Positions 26,578 through 35,841 of a stretch of DNA of 64,000 bases are shown piece by piece. Made by a program: the position numbers and the translations under genes. The notes beneath the pieces are model-generated. The model had not been told where the DNA came from. It did not search any database and saw only the letters and a list, made by a program, of their open reading frames with translations. The stretch's first letter is position 1; each line of letters opens with the position of its first letter. The DNA is from Clostridiales bacterium (GTDB lineage: Bacteria; Bacillota; Clostridia; Saccharofermentanales; Saccharofermentanaceae), in NCBI GenBank assembly GCA_017552455.1, contig JAFZPX010000044.1, positions 1 through 64,000 of the forward strand, read 5' to 3'.

Positions 26578-28386
26578 TTATTCTTCATCAAGCTTCAGGA
26601 CGCTCATGAATGCTTCCTGCGGCACCTCTACGGAACCGACCTGGCGCATTCTCTTCTTGCCTTCCTTCTGCTTCTCAAGAAGCTTTTTCTTACGGGAGAT
26701 ATCACCGCCGTAGCACTTCGAAGTAACGTCCTTACGGAATGCCTTGATGGTCTCCCTGGCTATTATTTTACCACCAATGCACGCTTGTATAGGCACCTCG
26801 AACTGTTGCCTCGGGATATTCTCCTTGAGTTTCTCTGCCATGCGTCTTCCTCTCTCGTACGCCTTATCAGCGTGAACGATGAAAGACAGGGCATCAACAG
26901 GGTCGCCGTTAAGCAGGATATCGAGCTTAACAAGCTTGCTTTGCTGGTAGTCCGCCATCTCGTAATCGAGTGACGCGTATCCTCTCGTCCTCGACTTCAA
27001 TGCATCAAAGAAGTCGTAGATGATCTCATTAAGAGGCATCTTATAACGAAGCACTACACGTGTCTCGTCAAGATACTTCATATCGACGTATTCGCCTCGC
27101 CTGTTCTGGCACAGCTCCATGATATTGCCGACATACTCCTTAGGCAGGATGATGTCCGCGAATACGATCGGCTCCTCCATGTATTCGATCTCGGCAGGAT
27201 CCGGCATATTCGTCGGATTGTCGACCTCGAGCTCCGTGCCGTCCGTCTTATGAACCTTATAGATAACTGAAGGCGCCGTCGATATCAGGTCGAGGTTAAA
27301 CTCTCGCTCGAGTCTCTCCTCGATTACTTCATAGTGCAAAAGGCCTAAGAATCCGCATCTGAAGCCGAATCCCAGAGCCGCAGAAGTCTCCGCCTGGAAG
27401 GACAGAGCTGCATCGTTTAACTGCAGCTTCTCAAGCGCATCACGAAGGTCTCCGTAACGCGCACCGTCCACGGGATAGATTCCGCAGAATACCATCTGCT
27501 GGATTCCCTGATAACCTGTAAGAGGCTCAGAAGCGGGATTTGTCGCCGAAGTGATCGTGTCGCCCGGAGCCGTATCCGAGACAGACTTGATCGAAGCGCA
27601 GATATATCCTACCTCGCCTGCAAGAAGTTCCTTCGCCGGCACGTACTGTCCGGGATGGAAATAACCCAACTCAGTTATCGCGAACTCCTTGCCCGTGTGC
27701 ATCATGCGGATGGTGTCGCCCGTCTTGATGGAGCCCGCGCGGACTCTTACGGAAGCGATAACACCCTTGTACGGATCGTACTTGGAGTCTACTACCAAAG
27801 CTCGAAAAGGTTCGTCCTCCGGATCACAAGGAGCCGGAAGGTACTTTACGATACCCTCGAGGACTTCTTCTATACCGATGTCGTTCTTAGCTGAAATGCA
27901 GGGCGCATATGAAGCATCGATTCCGATATCATCCTCGATTTCCTTGCGCACTTCTTCAGGACGCGCCGCAGGAAGGTCGATCTTGTTGATGACCGGTAAG
28001 ATCTCAAGATCCGCGTCCACAGCAAGATAAGCGTTAGCCATTGTCTGCGCTTCAACACCCTGGGATGAGTCAACAATCAAGATTGCACCGTCGCACGCCT
28101 TAAGTGAACGGCTTACCTCGTAGTTGAAGTCTACGTGTCCTGGAGTGTCTATGAGATTAAGCGTATATGTATTGCCGTCCTTGGCCGTATACTGCATTCT
28201 CGTTGCCTGTGACTTAATGGTGATGCCTCTTTCTCTCTCGATATCCATGTTATCGAGGATCTGGCTCATCATGTCTCTTTTCTCCACAACGCCTGTATGC
28301 TCGATGATACGGTCTGCCAAAGTAGACTTACCGTGATCGATATGCGCGATTATGCAGAAATTTCTAATTAGTTCCTGTCTGTTCAT
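26578..28386 (-). CDS. lepA: Elongation factor 4 (LepA), ribosomal back-translocase GTPase
   Basis: 602 residues. GTPase motifs AHIDHGKST and DTPGHVDF, the RERGITI switch region, and the LepA-specific C-terminal domain ([20 protein letters not shown]) are all present and full length. EF4 acts on stalled ribosomes and affects ribosome assembly. The ATG at MNRQEL is chosen over a GTG two codons earlier because AGGTGA lies just before it and homology begins there. It follows lepB after 21 bases. Confidence 0.97.
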   Translation of the reverse strand: MNRQELIRNFCIIAHIDHGKSTLADRIIEHTGVVEKRDMMSQILDNMDIERERGITIKSQATRMQYTAKDGNTYTLNLIDTPGHVDFNYEVSRSLKACDGAILIVDSSQGVEAQTMANAYLAVDADLEILPVINKIDLPAARPEEVRKEIEDDIGIDASYAPCISAKNDIGIEEVLEGIVKYLPAPCDPEDEPFRALVVDSKYDPYKGVIASVRVRAGSIKTGDTIRMMHTGKEFAITELGYFHPGQYVPAKELLAGEVGYICASIKSVSDTAPGDTITSATNPASEPLTGYQGIQQMVFCGIYPVDGARYGDLRDALEKLQLNDAALSFQAETSAALGFGFRCGFLGLLHYEVIEERLEREFNLDLISTAPSVIYKVHKTDGTELEVDNPTNMPDPAEIEYMEEPIVFADIILPKEYVGNIMELCQNRRGEYVDMKYLDETRVVLRYKMPLNEIIYDFFDALKSRTRGYASLDYEMADYQQSKLVKLDILLNGDPVDALSFIVHADKAYERGRRMAEKLKENIPRQQFEVPIQACIGGKIIARETIKAFRKDVTSKCYGGDISRKKKLLEKQKEGKKRMRQVGSVEVPQEAFMSVLKLDEE

Positions 28387-28407
28387 CTTCACCTGTAAGC
28401 TTAAAGT

Positions 28408-29028
28408 TTATAGGAATGTGATTGCATTGAAAGGATAGATGATCAAGAACGCGATACCCTTGATCCTGTCAGCAGAGAAAGGACCTAAGTTACGGCTGTC
28501 GTTACTTACCGGACGGTTGTCGCCCAAGCAATAGTATTCATCTTCACCGAGAGTTATCTCATCATATCCCCTCTCCATGCCCCAGCTCATGACATATGTC
28601 TCTACGCTGGCATCGATATAGGGCTCGTCGAGCATATAGAAGTCTTCCGCACCTGCTTCTCTGATGTAGACATGACCGTCTGCGATCCTGACTGTCTCAC
28701 CGGGAAGACCGATGATTCTCTTGATCAGGTATTCTTCGTGGTTATAACCTTCCATGTTCTCACCGTCGAGGATGACGATGTCACCTCTGTCGTAGTTATC
28801 GAAGTAGGTCGATATCTTATCTGTCATAACGATATAACCGCTTCTTAAGTTAGGCACCATCGAATCGCCGTAAACATTGTCTCTTTGAACAACGAATACG
28901 ACCATCAGAATACCGACGAGAACGCCGACTGCGATAGCGATAAGCCAATCGAGGATTGAAGTGATGATAGCCTGCTTTCTGTCCTCGGGCTTTACTTCCA
29001 TAAACTCAGTTTTGTCGTTCTTCTTCAT
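28408..29028 (-). CDS. lepB: Signal peptidase I
   Basis: 206 residues. One membrane segment (about 25-48) precedes the catalytic domain with GDSMVPNL (nucleophile Ser about 56), YLIKRIIGLPGE (general base Lys about 103) and GDNRPVSNDSR. It cleaves signal peptides of exported proteins on the outer membrane face. It lies 14 bases after aspS and 21 before lepA. The lepB-lepA order is a known neighbourhood. Ribosome site is weak. Confidence 0.95.
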   Translation of the reverse strand: MKKNDKTEFMEVKPEDRKQAIITSILDWLIAIAVGVLVGILMVVFVVQRDNVYGDSMVPNLRSGYIVMTDKISTYFDNYDRGDIVILDGENMEGYNHEEYLIKRIIGLPGETVRIADGHVYIREAGAEDFYMLDEPYIDASVETYVMSWGMERGYDEITLGEDEYYCLGDNRPVSNDSRNLGPFSADRIKGIAFLIIYPFNAITFL

Positions 29029-29042
29029 AAGTTTGATCTACC

Positions 29043-30830
29043 TTAATCCATTACGAGATTATCGTTGTCATCGTCTTCAGCAACAGAGCTTACTTCGATA
29101 CCAAGCTCCTCGAGCTGTGCAACGGCAACAGGAGAAGGTGCATCAGTCATAAGGTCAGAAGATGTCTGAACCTTCGGGAATGCGATAACTTCTCTGATAG
29201 AACCGGCACCTGTAAGGAGCATTACGAATCTGTCGAGACCGATAGCGAGACCGCCGTGAGGAGGTACGCCATACTTGAATGCATCAAGCAGGAATCCGAA
29301 CTGCTCCTGAGCAGACTCCTCTGAGAAGCCCAAAAGCTTAAAGATTCTCATCTGAAGATCTCTGTCGTGGATTCTTATTGAACCGCCTCCGAGCTCGCAG
29401 CCGTTAAGTACGATATCGTAAGCCTTTGATCTTACATTGCCCTGATCGGACTCCAAATGGTCGAGGTCCTCATCCATGGGACATGTGAAAGGATGGTGCA
29501 TTGCCATGAATCTTCCCTCTTCCTCCGACCATTCGAACATAGGGAACTCAGTTACCCAGCAAAGCTTGAAGTCATCCTTGTGGATAAGGCCAAGCTTATC
29601 TGCAGCAGCAAGACGCAGCTGACCCAATGCATCATGAACAACCTTGAACTTGTCTGCAACGATGCAGATGAGATCGTCAGCGCCGGCACCGACTGCGGAA
29701 GCCAAAGCTGCGATATCTTCAGGCTGCATGAACTTTAAGAAAGAGCCGCGGGGTGTCTCGGCAGGAACTACCCATGCCATACCCTTAGCCTTGTATGTCT
29801 TACAAACTTCACCGAGTGCATCGATCTCCTTTCTGGAGAAAGCAGCACCGCCGGGGATAACGACTGCCTTGATAAGGCCGCCCTCTGCGATAGCATTCTG
29901 GAATACTACGAAGTCGAGTGTCTTAGCCCACTCAGTGATGTTCTGAAGCTCCATGCCGAATCTCAAGTCAGGCTTATCGGAACCGTAACGTTCCATAGCC
30001 TCGATCCAGGGCAGGCGCTTGATAGGAAGCTCGATGTCGATGTTAAGAACATCCTTGAAGACTCTTGCTACGAATCCCTCTGTGATGCCCATAACATCAT
30101 CACAGTCAACGAAGCTCATCTCGAGGTCCATCTGTGTGAACTCAGGCTGTCTGTCTGCACGAAGGTCCTCGTCACGGAAGCAGCGTGCGATCTGCATGTA
30201 GCGGTCGTAGCCTGCGAGCATGAGAAGCTGCTTATAAAGCTGAGGGGACTGCGGGAGTGCGAAGAAGGAACCCTTCTTTACTCTCGAAGGAACGAGATAG
30301 TCACGTGCACCCTCAGGTGTGCTCTTACCAAGCATAGGAGTCTCGATCTCGAGGAAGCCCTTCTCGTCGAAGTAGTCACGTGCGGATTTCGCTATCTTGT
30401 GGCGCAGGATCATGTTGTTCTGCATAACGGGACGGCGAAGGTCGAGGTAACGGTACTTAAGTCTCAAGGACTCGTTTGCCGTGTTGTCATCCTCGATGTA
30501 GAACGGAGGTGTCTCCGCCTCGGAAACGATACGAAGGTCGTCAACGTTAACCTCGATCATACCTGTGGGCATCTTCTCATTCGGAGCGGATCTTAAAGCG
30601 ACCTTACCCTTGACCGCGAGTACGAACTCGGATCTTACCTTACTTGCCTTATTACGAATATCTTCGGAACTCTCGGGTGTGATAACGAGCTGGATCTCGC
30701 CGCTTCTGTCTCTGAGCGTGATGAATGTCAGTCCGCCCAAGTCACGTGCCTTATGGCACCAACCCATGAGTGTTACATCCTTGCCTACGTCACTTTCTCT
30801 TAAAGTGACGCACATGTCAGTGCGCTTCAT
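29043..30830 (-). CDS. aspS: Aspartyl-tRNA synthetase
   Basis: 595 residues. Class II synthetase: N-terminal OB-fold anticodon domain (DVGKDVTLMGWCHKARDLGG, TFITLRDRSG), motif 2 region CFRDEDLRADRQPEFTQMD, bacterial GAD insertion domain and motif 3 GLAIGLDRFVMLL. The frame is open upstream to a TTG, but homology begins at the ATG of MKRTDM; another ATG five codons on is possible. A TATAAT at the complement of 30908-30913 gives a leader of about 70 bases with no T-box features. First gene of the aspS-lepB-lepA operon. Confidence 0.96.
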   Translation of the reverse strand: MKRTDMCVTLRESDVGKDVTLMGWCHKARDLGGLTFITLRDRSGEIQLVITPESSEDIRNKASKVRSEFVLAVKGKVALRSAPNEKMPTGMIEVNVDDLRIVSEAETPPFYIEDDNTANESLRLKYRYLDLRRPVMQNNMILRHKIAKSARDYFDEKGFLEIETPMLGKSTPEGARDYLVPSRVKKGSFFALPQSPQLYKQLLMLAGYDRYMQIARCFRDEDLRADRQPEFTQMDLEMSFVDCDDVMGITEGFVARVFKDVLNIDIELPIKRLPWIEAMERYGSDKPDLRFGMELQNITEWAKTLDFVVFQNAIAEGGLIKAVVIPGGAAFSRKEIDALGEVCKTYKAKGMAWVVPAETPRGSFLKFMQPEDIAALASAVGAGADDLICIVADKFKVVHDALGQLRLAAADKLGLIHKDDFKLCWVTEFPMFEWSEEEGRFMAMHHPFTCPMDEDLDHLESDQGNVRSKAYDIVLNGCELGGGSIRIHDRDLQMRIFKLLGFSEESAQEQFGFLLDAFKYGVPPHGGLAIGLDRFVMLLTGAGSIREVIAFPKVQTSSDLMTDAPSPVAVAQLEELGIEVSSVAEDDDNDNLVMD

Positions 30831-30992
30831 ATCTGCTATAGATTCAGAAATAAAGTAGTACTTCCCTTCATACTTCAGGTGCAGTGCACCGTTTTTGATA
30901 ACACACAATTATATCATTAAAAAACCGCTTAGCCGATAATCTTCTTCCCCCAATAATTATAATTTTTTGCACAAAAATCATATTTTTTTGCC

Positions 30993-31021
30993 TTGAGAGA
31001 GTAGTTTATGCCCCATATAAT
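30993..31021 (+). promoter_or_regulatory. Strong promoter of the surface-protein gene
   Basis: TTGAGA (30993-30998), exactly 17 bases, and TATAAT (31016-31021), 44 bases before the ATG. AAAGAGG supplies the ribosome site. A 13-base element at 30965-30977 lies directly upstream. Confidence 0.75.
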
Positions 31022-31065
31022 AGGCGGGCTGTATATCAGTTAGTAATTTAAAAGAGGTTTGCACA

Positions 31066-33753
31066 ATGACTAACAGAAGACGCGTACTGCACTTTTTCAG
31101 CACAGTATTGATGACCGCTTTTCTCGCGGTACAGTTCATTTCCCTTTTGTGGGGCGTACCCGTTAACGCCGACTCAACAACGGATCTGACTGACCTTGCA
31201 AGCGTTTCAGTAACTCAGGTAAAGACAGATTCAGCGCACGGCAGCATCGATCTTATCGCCAACCCCGACACAGAGGTCACATACGGCGACACCATCGAAG
31301 TCACGCTTTCCTGGGAAATCCCTGACGGAGTTACGTTCTCGTCTTCAGACTCCTTCACATACACCCTTCCGGGCAACGTCATCTTCAACAGCGCGTCAGG
31401 CAACCTTGTCGATGGCAACAGAAACCTCGGCACATATTCCATCAGCAACAACGTCATCACGATTAGCTACACCGATGACGGCTTCTGCACATCAGAGGAA
31501 GTAGACCGCGTCGGCAGCCTCACTTTCGAGGGCCGCATCTCGGACGACGGCAACGGCGGACAGACACAGGGCACAGTTGACCTCCTTTTCCCCATCGACA
31601 ACACAGTCTCGATCAGCATGCTTCCGCCCTCTTCCACATCCGAAGTCGACGTCGCGAAAAGATTCGAGACAGCAGACACCACAGACCACATCTACAACTG
31701 CATCATCACTATCACTTCCACAGGTTCAAACACCAACGTCACACTCGCTGACGAGATGTGGCCCGGAATGTATCTTTATTCCGCACCTTCATACTATGAG
31801 TCTGACATGTCTACAGCACGCACTGGCGTTACAGACAGCACAGCACGTCCCTCTTCCTCCAACCGCCATGTAAACGCAGTCATCGATCACATGAGCGACG
31901 GCGAGGTTGTTTATGTCGTATATCAGGTTCAGGTTAACCCTGCGATGTACGACTGGGATACAGCTCAGGCTCACGTCGGTAACCTTTCGAACTACTACCC
32001 TTACACATACGACGGCAACGTTCCGAACAGAGCTGACGTATACAGTGACGAGGATACTTCCGTAGATACAGCATGGGCTGATATCCGCACATTAAGAGCA
32101 ACTTTCGGTAAGTGGAGCGATCCTACGAACAACGACTTCGAGCACGGTCTCATCGGCTGGCAGATTGCCCTTTACAGCATCAACGGTTACGGCTACAGCA
32201 ACGGTTATATCGTTGATACTCTCCCTGAAGGCAACTCACTTAACGAATCTTCAGTTGTAGTTACAAACGCTGCCGGCAATGTTATTCCTAACGCCGTAAG
32301 CATCAGAACAGAAACAGATGATGCGACAGGCGACATCACTGTATGGTTCGTATTCAGCTCCGACCTCATCTCTTACCTTAACGCAAGCGAGTCTTCCGAG
32401 GCTTGGATCAGCTATCAGACAAAGGTAAATTCACAGGATCCCGACACAGTCAGATACTACAACGCTGCCGAGATCTTCTATGACGGAATCTCCAGATCAA
32501 GCACAGGTTCAGACGTTGATTACACAAAGCCTGACGAGCTTGATAAGACTGTTTACTACACCCCCGCAACTGCTCCGTTCGCACGTTATCAGATCGAAGT
32601 AAATCCTGCAGCGTTGGATCTTTCACCTGCATCTTCAGAACTTACTTTGGTCGACACGATGAGCTCATCTTATGACCTTGCTGTCTCATCCGTACGCATC
32701 AACGGTCAGGTTCCTGCAGACGGTGTATTCACATACGATCAGGCAACAAGAACAATGACATTCAACCTTGCTGACAACACAGCTTATGTGATCACATACG
32801 ATGCTGCAGTTAACCTCGTTCCGGGTTCTACACTCGACACTTCAAACAGCGGCAACTCCGCGACGCTTTACGCATCACAGACTGTAATCTCTTCTGTAGA
32901 GAGCACATTGAGCTGCGATGTTTACCAGAGTGCAGGTTCTTCCTCCTCTACTTTGCTCGGCCGCATCAATGTTATTAAGCACGCTGAGGGCGACACAACA
33001 GAGACTTTGGCAGGAGCTTCTTTCGAGCTTTCTGCTATGGATAACAACAACGGAACTGTAACGGTAGCGTCCACTGTTTCTGCAACAACAGATGCTAACG
33101 GAACGATCGCATTCAACAACATCACAAGAGGCAGAATCTACATGCTGACAGAGACAGCTGCACCCGCAGGATACAGACTCGACAGCACACCTTCTTTCTA
33201 CGCTTTCGAGACAGCGTCTTCCTCACTGCCTTCCACGGTAGTCTACGAGGGTACAACATACACGCTGAACATCATCTCTGCAAACAAGATCAGCACTGAT
33301 GTTTATGTAGCAAATGCTTCCACAACACAGTCGACACCTTCGACCCCGGTAACACCAAATAATCCTGTTACGCCGGTTACTCCTAACAATCCGACTAACC
33401 CTACTACGCCGACAACTCCCGAGAATCCGTCGACACCGACAACGCCCACAACTCCGGCTGCACCTGTCGTTCCGGACCCTTCCGAGACACCTGCTACAAC
33501 TCCTGCTGTCGATCAGCCTTCAGAGCAGCCTGCAACTCCTTCCGAGTTATCAATAGAGCAGCCCGCTCCCGTAACAAGTGTTGCCGGCACAGCAAGAGTA
33601 CAGGAAGAGGTCGACCCGGTTGTCAGCGTCAATGCAAACGATCCTACAGTCGCTTCCACAGGCGAGAGTGAGTTTGTACTTGTAATCGCGATCCTGCTGA
33701 TAATCGCTGCAGCAGCTACAGCTTCAGTCGCTATCCTCTTGAGAAAGCGCTGA
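31066..33753 (+). CDS. Large cell-surface protein with SpaA-like domain and sortase-type tail
   Basis: 895 residues. A signal peptide (about 1-35, ending near VNADS) is followed by a long Ser/Thr-rich beta-domain region (about 40-625) resembling pilin/adhesin folds, then a SpaA/CnaB-like domain (about 630-715) with INVIKHAEG and LTETAAPAGY, which supply the Lys and Glu for an internal isopeptide bond. A Pro/Thr-rich stalk (about 751-840) leads to a C-terminal tail: ASTGES, a hydrophobic segment (about 871-891) and RKR. The tail has sortase-signal layout but ASTGE instead of LPXTG. Likely a wall-anchored adhesin or matrix protein. The gene ends seven bases from the end of rsmE on the other strand. 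Confidence 0.82.
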   Translation: MTNRRRVLHFFSTVLMTAFLAVQFISLLWGVPVNADSTTDLTDLASVSVTQVKTDSAHGSIDLIANPDTEVTYGDTIEVTLSWEIPDGVTFSSSDSFTYTLPGNVIFNSASGNLVDGNRNLGTYSISNNVITISYTDDGFCTSEEVDRVGSLTFEGRISDDGNGGQTQGTVDLLFPIDNTVSISMLPPSSTSEVDVAKRFETADTTDHIYNCIITITSTGSNTNVTLADEMWPGMYLYSAPSYYESDMSTARTGVTDSTARPSSSNRHVNAVIDHMSDGEVVYVVYQVQVNPAMYDWDTAQAHVGNLSNYYPYTYDGNVPNRADVYSDEDTSVDTAWADIRTLRATFGKWSDPTNNDFEHGLIGWQIALYSINGYGYSNGYIVDTLPEGNSLNESSVVVTNAAGNVIPNAVSIRTETDDATGDITVWFVFSSDLISYLNASESSEAWISYQTKVNSQDPDTVRYYNAAEIFYDGISRSSTGSDVDYTKPDELDKTVYYTPATAPFARYQIEVNPAALDLSPASSELTLVDTMSSSYDLAVSSVRINGQVPADGVFTYDQATRTMTFNLADNTAYVITYDAAVNLVPGSTLDTSNSGNSATLYASQTVISSVESTLSCDVYQSAGSSSSTLLGRINVIKHAEGDTTETLAGASFELSAMDNNNGTVTVASTVSATTDANGTIAFNNITRGRIYMLTETAAPAGYRLDSTPSFYAFETASSSLPSTVVYEGTTYTLNIISANKISTDVYVANASTTQSTPSTPVTPNNPVTPVTPNNPTNPTTPTTPENPSTPTTPTTPAAPVVPDPSETPATTPAVDQPSEQPATPSELSIEQPAPVTSVAGTARVQEEVDPVVSVNANDPTVASTGESEFVLVIAILLIIAAAATASVAILLRKR
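33340..33480 (+). repeat. Low-complexity Pro/Thr-coding repeats
   Basis: Imperfect repeats encode short PTTP and PNNP units in the stalk of the surface protein. Such tracts often vary in copy number by slippage. Confidence 0.7.
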
Positions 33754-33760
33754 TAAAAAC

Positions 33761-34501
33761 TTAAAGTTCGAAATTATACAAAAGCATAGAGAGTACGGCC
33801 GCTCCGGCCGTCTCTGTGCGAAGTATTCTCTTTCCGATGGTAACGGGTATGGCATTGCTCTCCCTTGCTTTCGCGGCCTCCGCCTCATCGTAGCCGCCTT
33901 CGGGTCCAATGAAGACTGCGATCTCGCTTAAGTCTTCCTGTGCCTTACCTGCAAGAGCCTGCTTCAAAGTAACGCCCTTCTCCTCCTCCCAAGGGAAAAG
34001 AACAAGGGACGCTGTGCCTGATGCCTCCAGCGCCTGCTCGAAGTTCACAGGCTCCGTTACCTCAGGGATGATTCCCCTTCCGCTCTGCCTTGCGGCTTCA
34101 AGTGCGATCTTCTGCCAGCGCTGTGTGCGGGTGGAGTCTTTTCGAGCGTCGGGCCTGACAACGCATCTTAAAGAATACACGGGGACTATCTTCGTGACGC
34201 CGAGCTCAACGCATTTTTGAATCGTCAGCTCCATCCTCTCACCCTTGGAGACGGACTGGTACAGCGTGATTCTGTAGGGCGGCTCGGATGTGTTCTGCTG
34301 AGTCCTAACTATGGAAAGCGTGACGGAATCTTTCGAGATGGTGTGCACATTACACAGCGCCTCTATGCCGTCTTTAAGCATGACCTCGAGCTGCTCGCCC
34401 GGGCGCATTCTCAACACCTGTGAGATGTAACGCGAATCATCCTGCCCGAGAGTAATAAACCCGTCCCGGGGCTCTTCATGCTCCATGAAAAGTCGTGTCA
34501 T
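33761..34501 (-). CDS. rsmE: 16S rRNA m3U1498 methyltransferase
   Basis: 246 residues. An N-terminal PUA-like part (LGQDDSRYISQVLRM) and a SPOUT domain with KCVELGVTKIVPV, EAARQSGRG, FIGPEGGYD and GKRILRTETAGAAVL define RsmE, which methylates N3 of U1498 in 16S rRNA. In many Firmicutes rsmE lies directly after prmA; here a pseudokinase gene, trpB2 and other genes lie between. It begins two bases after the pseudokinase stop, so the two form an operon. Confidence 0.95.
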   Translation of the reverse strand: MTRLFMEHEEPRDGFITLGQDDSRYISQVLRMRPGEQLEVMLKDGIEALCNVHTISKDSVTLSIVRTQQNTSEPPYRITLYQSVSKGERMELTIQKCVELGVTKIVPVYSLRCVVRPDARKDSTRTQRWQKIALEAARQSGRGIIPEVTEPVNFEQALEASGTASLVLFPWEEEKGVTLKQALAGKAQEDLSEIAVFIGPEGGYDEAEAAKARESNAIPVTIGKRILRTETAGAAVLSMLLYNFEL

Positions 34502-34503
34502 GA

Positions 34504-35646
34504 TTATTTGCCTGAATCGGCGATCTTATTAAGATTATTGAGCCTGTCCTTCAGGGCCTGAAGCTCTGTGATGGAATTGTTGACCTTAGTATCAAACAGC
34601 AGACGTGAGCTTGCCAGAGAAGTAACCTCACCCTTGGGATCTTGCTTCTTCTCGATGTTGCTCGTAACTGCATGAGGAGCTTCCTCATCCGTCGGAGGTG
34701 TGCTCATGAAACGTGCGATATCACGAAGAGACTTGCCGGGAGTAACAAGCGAAGATGTAACAGGCTTAACTTCCTGATCCTGCTCAGGCTCCTCCTGGTA
34801 CTTGGGCTCTTCAGCCTTAACCTCTTCCTTGACTTCTTCCTTAACCTCAGGTGCTGCTTCTACCTTTACTTCCGGCTTAGGCTCAGGCTTAACTTCAGCC
34901 TTGGGCTCAGGCTTAACTTCAGCCTTGGGCTCCGGCTTAGGCTCTTCCTTCGGCTCCGGCTTACCTGCGATGAACTCGAGCGCGAGCTTCGCAACCAGAT
35001 TCGTAGGGTTCTCCACAGCATACTCACATGCGAGCGCTGTCAGGAAGCTGTATCTGTCTTCGTAGCCGGGATGAATCTTAACGGAATCTACAAACGAGGA
35101 CTTAAGCCCGTCGAAAAGCACATTCATGCCCTCCGTACGCTCGTCGGCTCTGATGAAGACACCGCATCCATAGACATTAAAGATCTTCTTCGCAGCTCTT
35201 AAGAAATCGTTCTTAACGCGGCACTCGAATCCACAGAACGTCTCAGCCTCGATAGTATTAACAACAAGGAAATCAACGTGCTTGAGAAGATGATCGGAAA
35301 GTGCGGAATAGACTTCTGAATCAACCTGAATCTCACCTTCATCGGAGATCAGTGACGGGCAGCAAACAACGGGAGCTGTCTTATCCTTCTCGAGCTTATC
35401 AGCGATATAGTTAATGACGTCAGGGTTAGTGATGAAACCGATTCCGAGGGATGCGAAGTCACACTCACCGAATGCGAAGTCGAGCATCTCGGATACGTCA
35501 TTCTCTTCTGAAGTATTATCTGAATAGGAAATTCTTGGCACGACAGCAAGCGGATCAAGACCAAAGTCTTTGATCGTCGCGGTACATCTTATGAGGTCAA
35601 AGATTGTACCTTCGACTGAATCCGATATGGTTAATACTGTCTTCAT
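34504..35646 (-). CDS. ThiD/PdxK-like pseudokinase with charged repeat tail
   Basis: 380 residues. The first ~230 residues have a ribokinase-like outline: VLTISDSVEGTIFDLIRCT at the start, DFLVVNTIEAETFCG in place of the ThiD 'TPN..EA..L' segment, and VKIHPGYEDRYSFLTALA where active kinases have the GTGC catalytic loop. The loop Asp/Gly/Cys signature is missing, so catalysis is unlikely. About 65 residues of KPEPKAEV-type repeats follow, then a Ser-rich link and a C-terminal coiled coil (ITELQALKDRLNNLNKI). The ATG follows AAAGGTG. It may be a scaffold or sensor; no function is known. Confidence 0.65.
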   Translation of the reverse strand: MKTVLTISDSVEGTIFDLIRCTATIKDFGLDPLAVVPRISYSDNTSEENDVSEMLDFAFGECDFASLGIGFITNPDVINYIADKLEKDKTAPVVCCPSLISDEGEIQVDSEVYSALSDHLLKHVDFLVVNTIEAETFCGFECRVKNDFLRAAKKIFNVYGCGVFIRADERTEGMNVLFDGLKSSFVDSVKIHPGYEDRYSFLTALACEYAVENPTNLVAKLALEFIAGKPEPKEEPKPEPKAEVKPEPKAEVKPEPKPEVKVEAAPEVKEEVKEEVKAEEPKYQEEPEQDQEVKPVTSSLVTPGKSLRDIARFMSTPPTDEEAPHAVTSNIEKKQDPKGEVTSLASSRLLFDTKVNNSITELQALKDRLNNLNKIADSGK

Positions 35647-35681
35647 TGGCACCTTTTACAATATAAAACGTTCATTGTTAG

Positions 35682-35694
35682 TTTTGCACAAAAA
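35682..35694. promoter_or_regulatory. TTTTGCACAAAAA element (second copy at 30965-30977)
   Basis: The same 13 bases occur upstream of the pseudokinase gene and upstream of the surface-protein promoter. The core TTTTGnnCAAAA is palindromic, so it could be a protein-binding site. Two copies in 64 kb of AT-containing spacer DNA is suggestive only. Confidence 0.3.
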
Positions 35695-35766
35695 ACTACC
35701 CCTAACAAGTCGCATCTTGCATATAAACCTGACATATATTTGTAAAAATCGTACACTTGCGCAAAG

Positions 35767-35804
35767 AGCAAACCCCGAGAAGAGTTTCCCGGGGTTGCTC
35801 TGTG
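35767..35804 (-). terminator. Hairpin after trpB2
   Basis: On the minus strand AGCAACCCCG and CGGGGTTTGCT pair around a loop containing GGAAACTCTT, 40 bases past the trpB2 stop. The following bases (CTTTGCG) contain few Ts, so it may be an RNA-end stabiliser or a weak terminator. Confidence 0.55.
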
Positions 35805-35841
35805 TAGAGAAATAATACCTTAAGTAAGTAGATTGTCTGTT

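Noticed and set aside
30831..30930. T-box or riboswitch before aspS
   Set aside because: The leader is only about 70 bases, with no GGTGGTACC motif, specifier stem or terminator.
33340..33480. Pro/Thr codon repeats as a novel DNA element
   Set aside because: They are explained by the low-complexity stalk of a surface protein.
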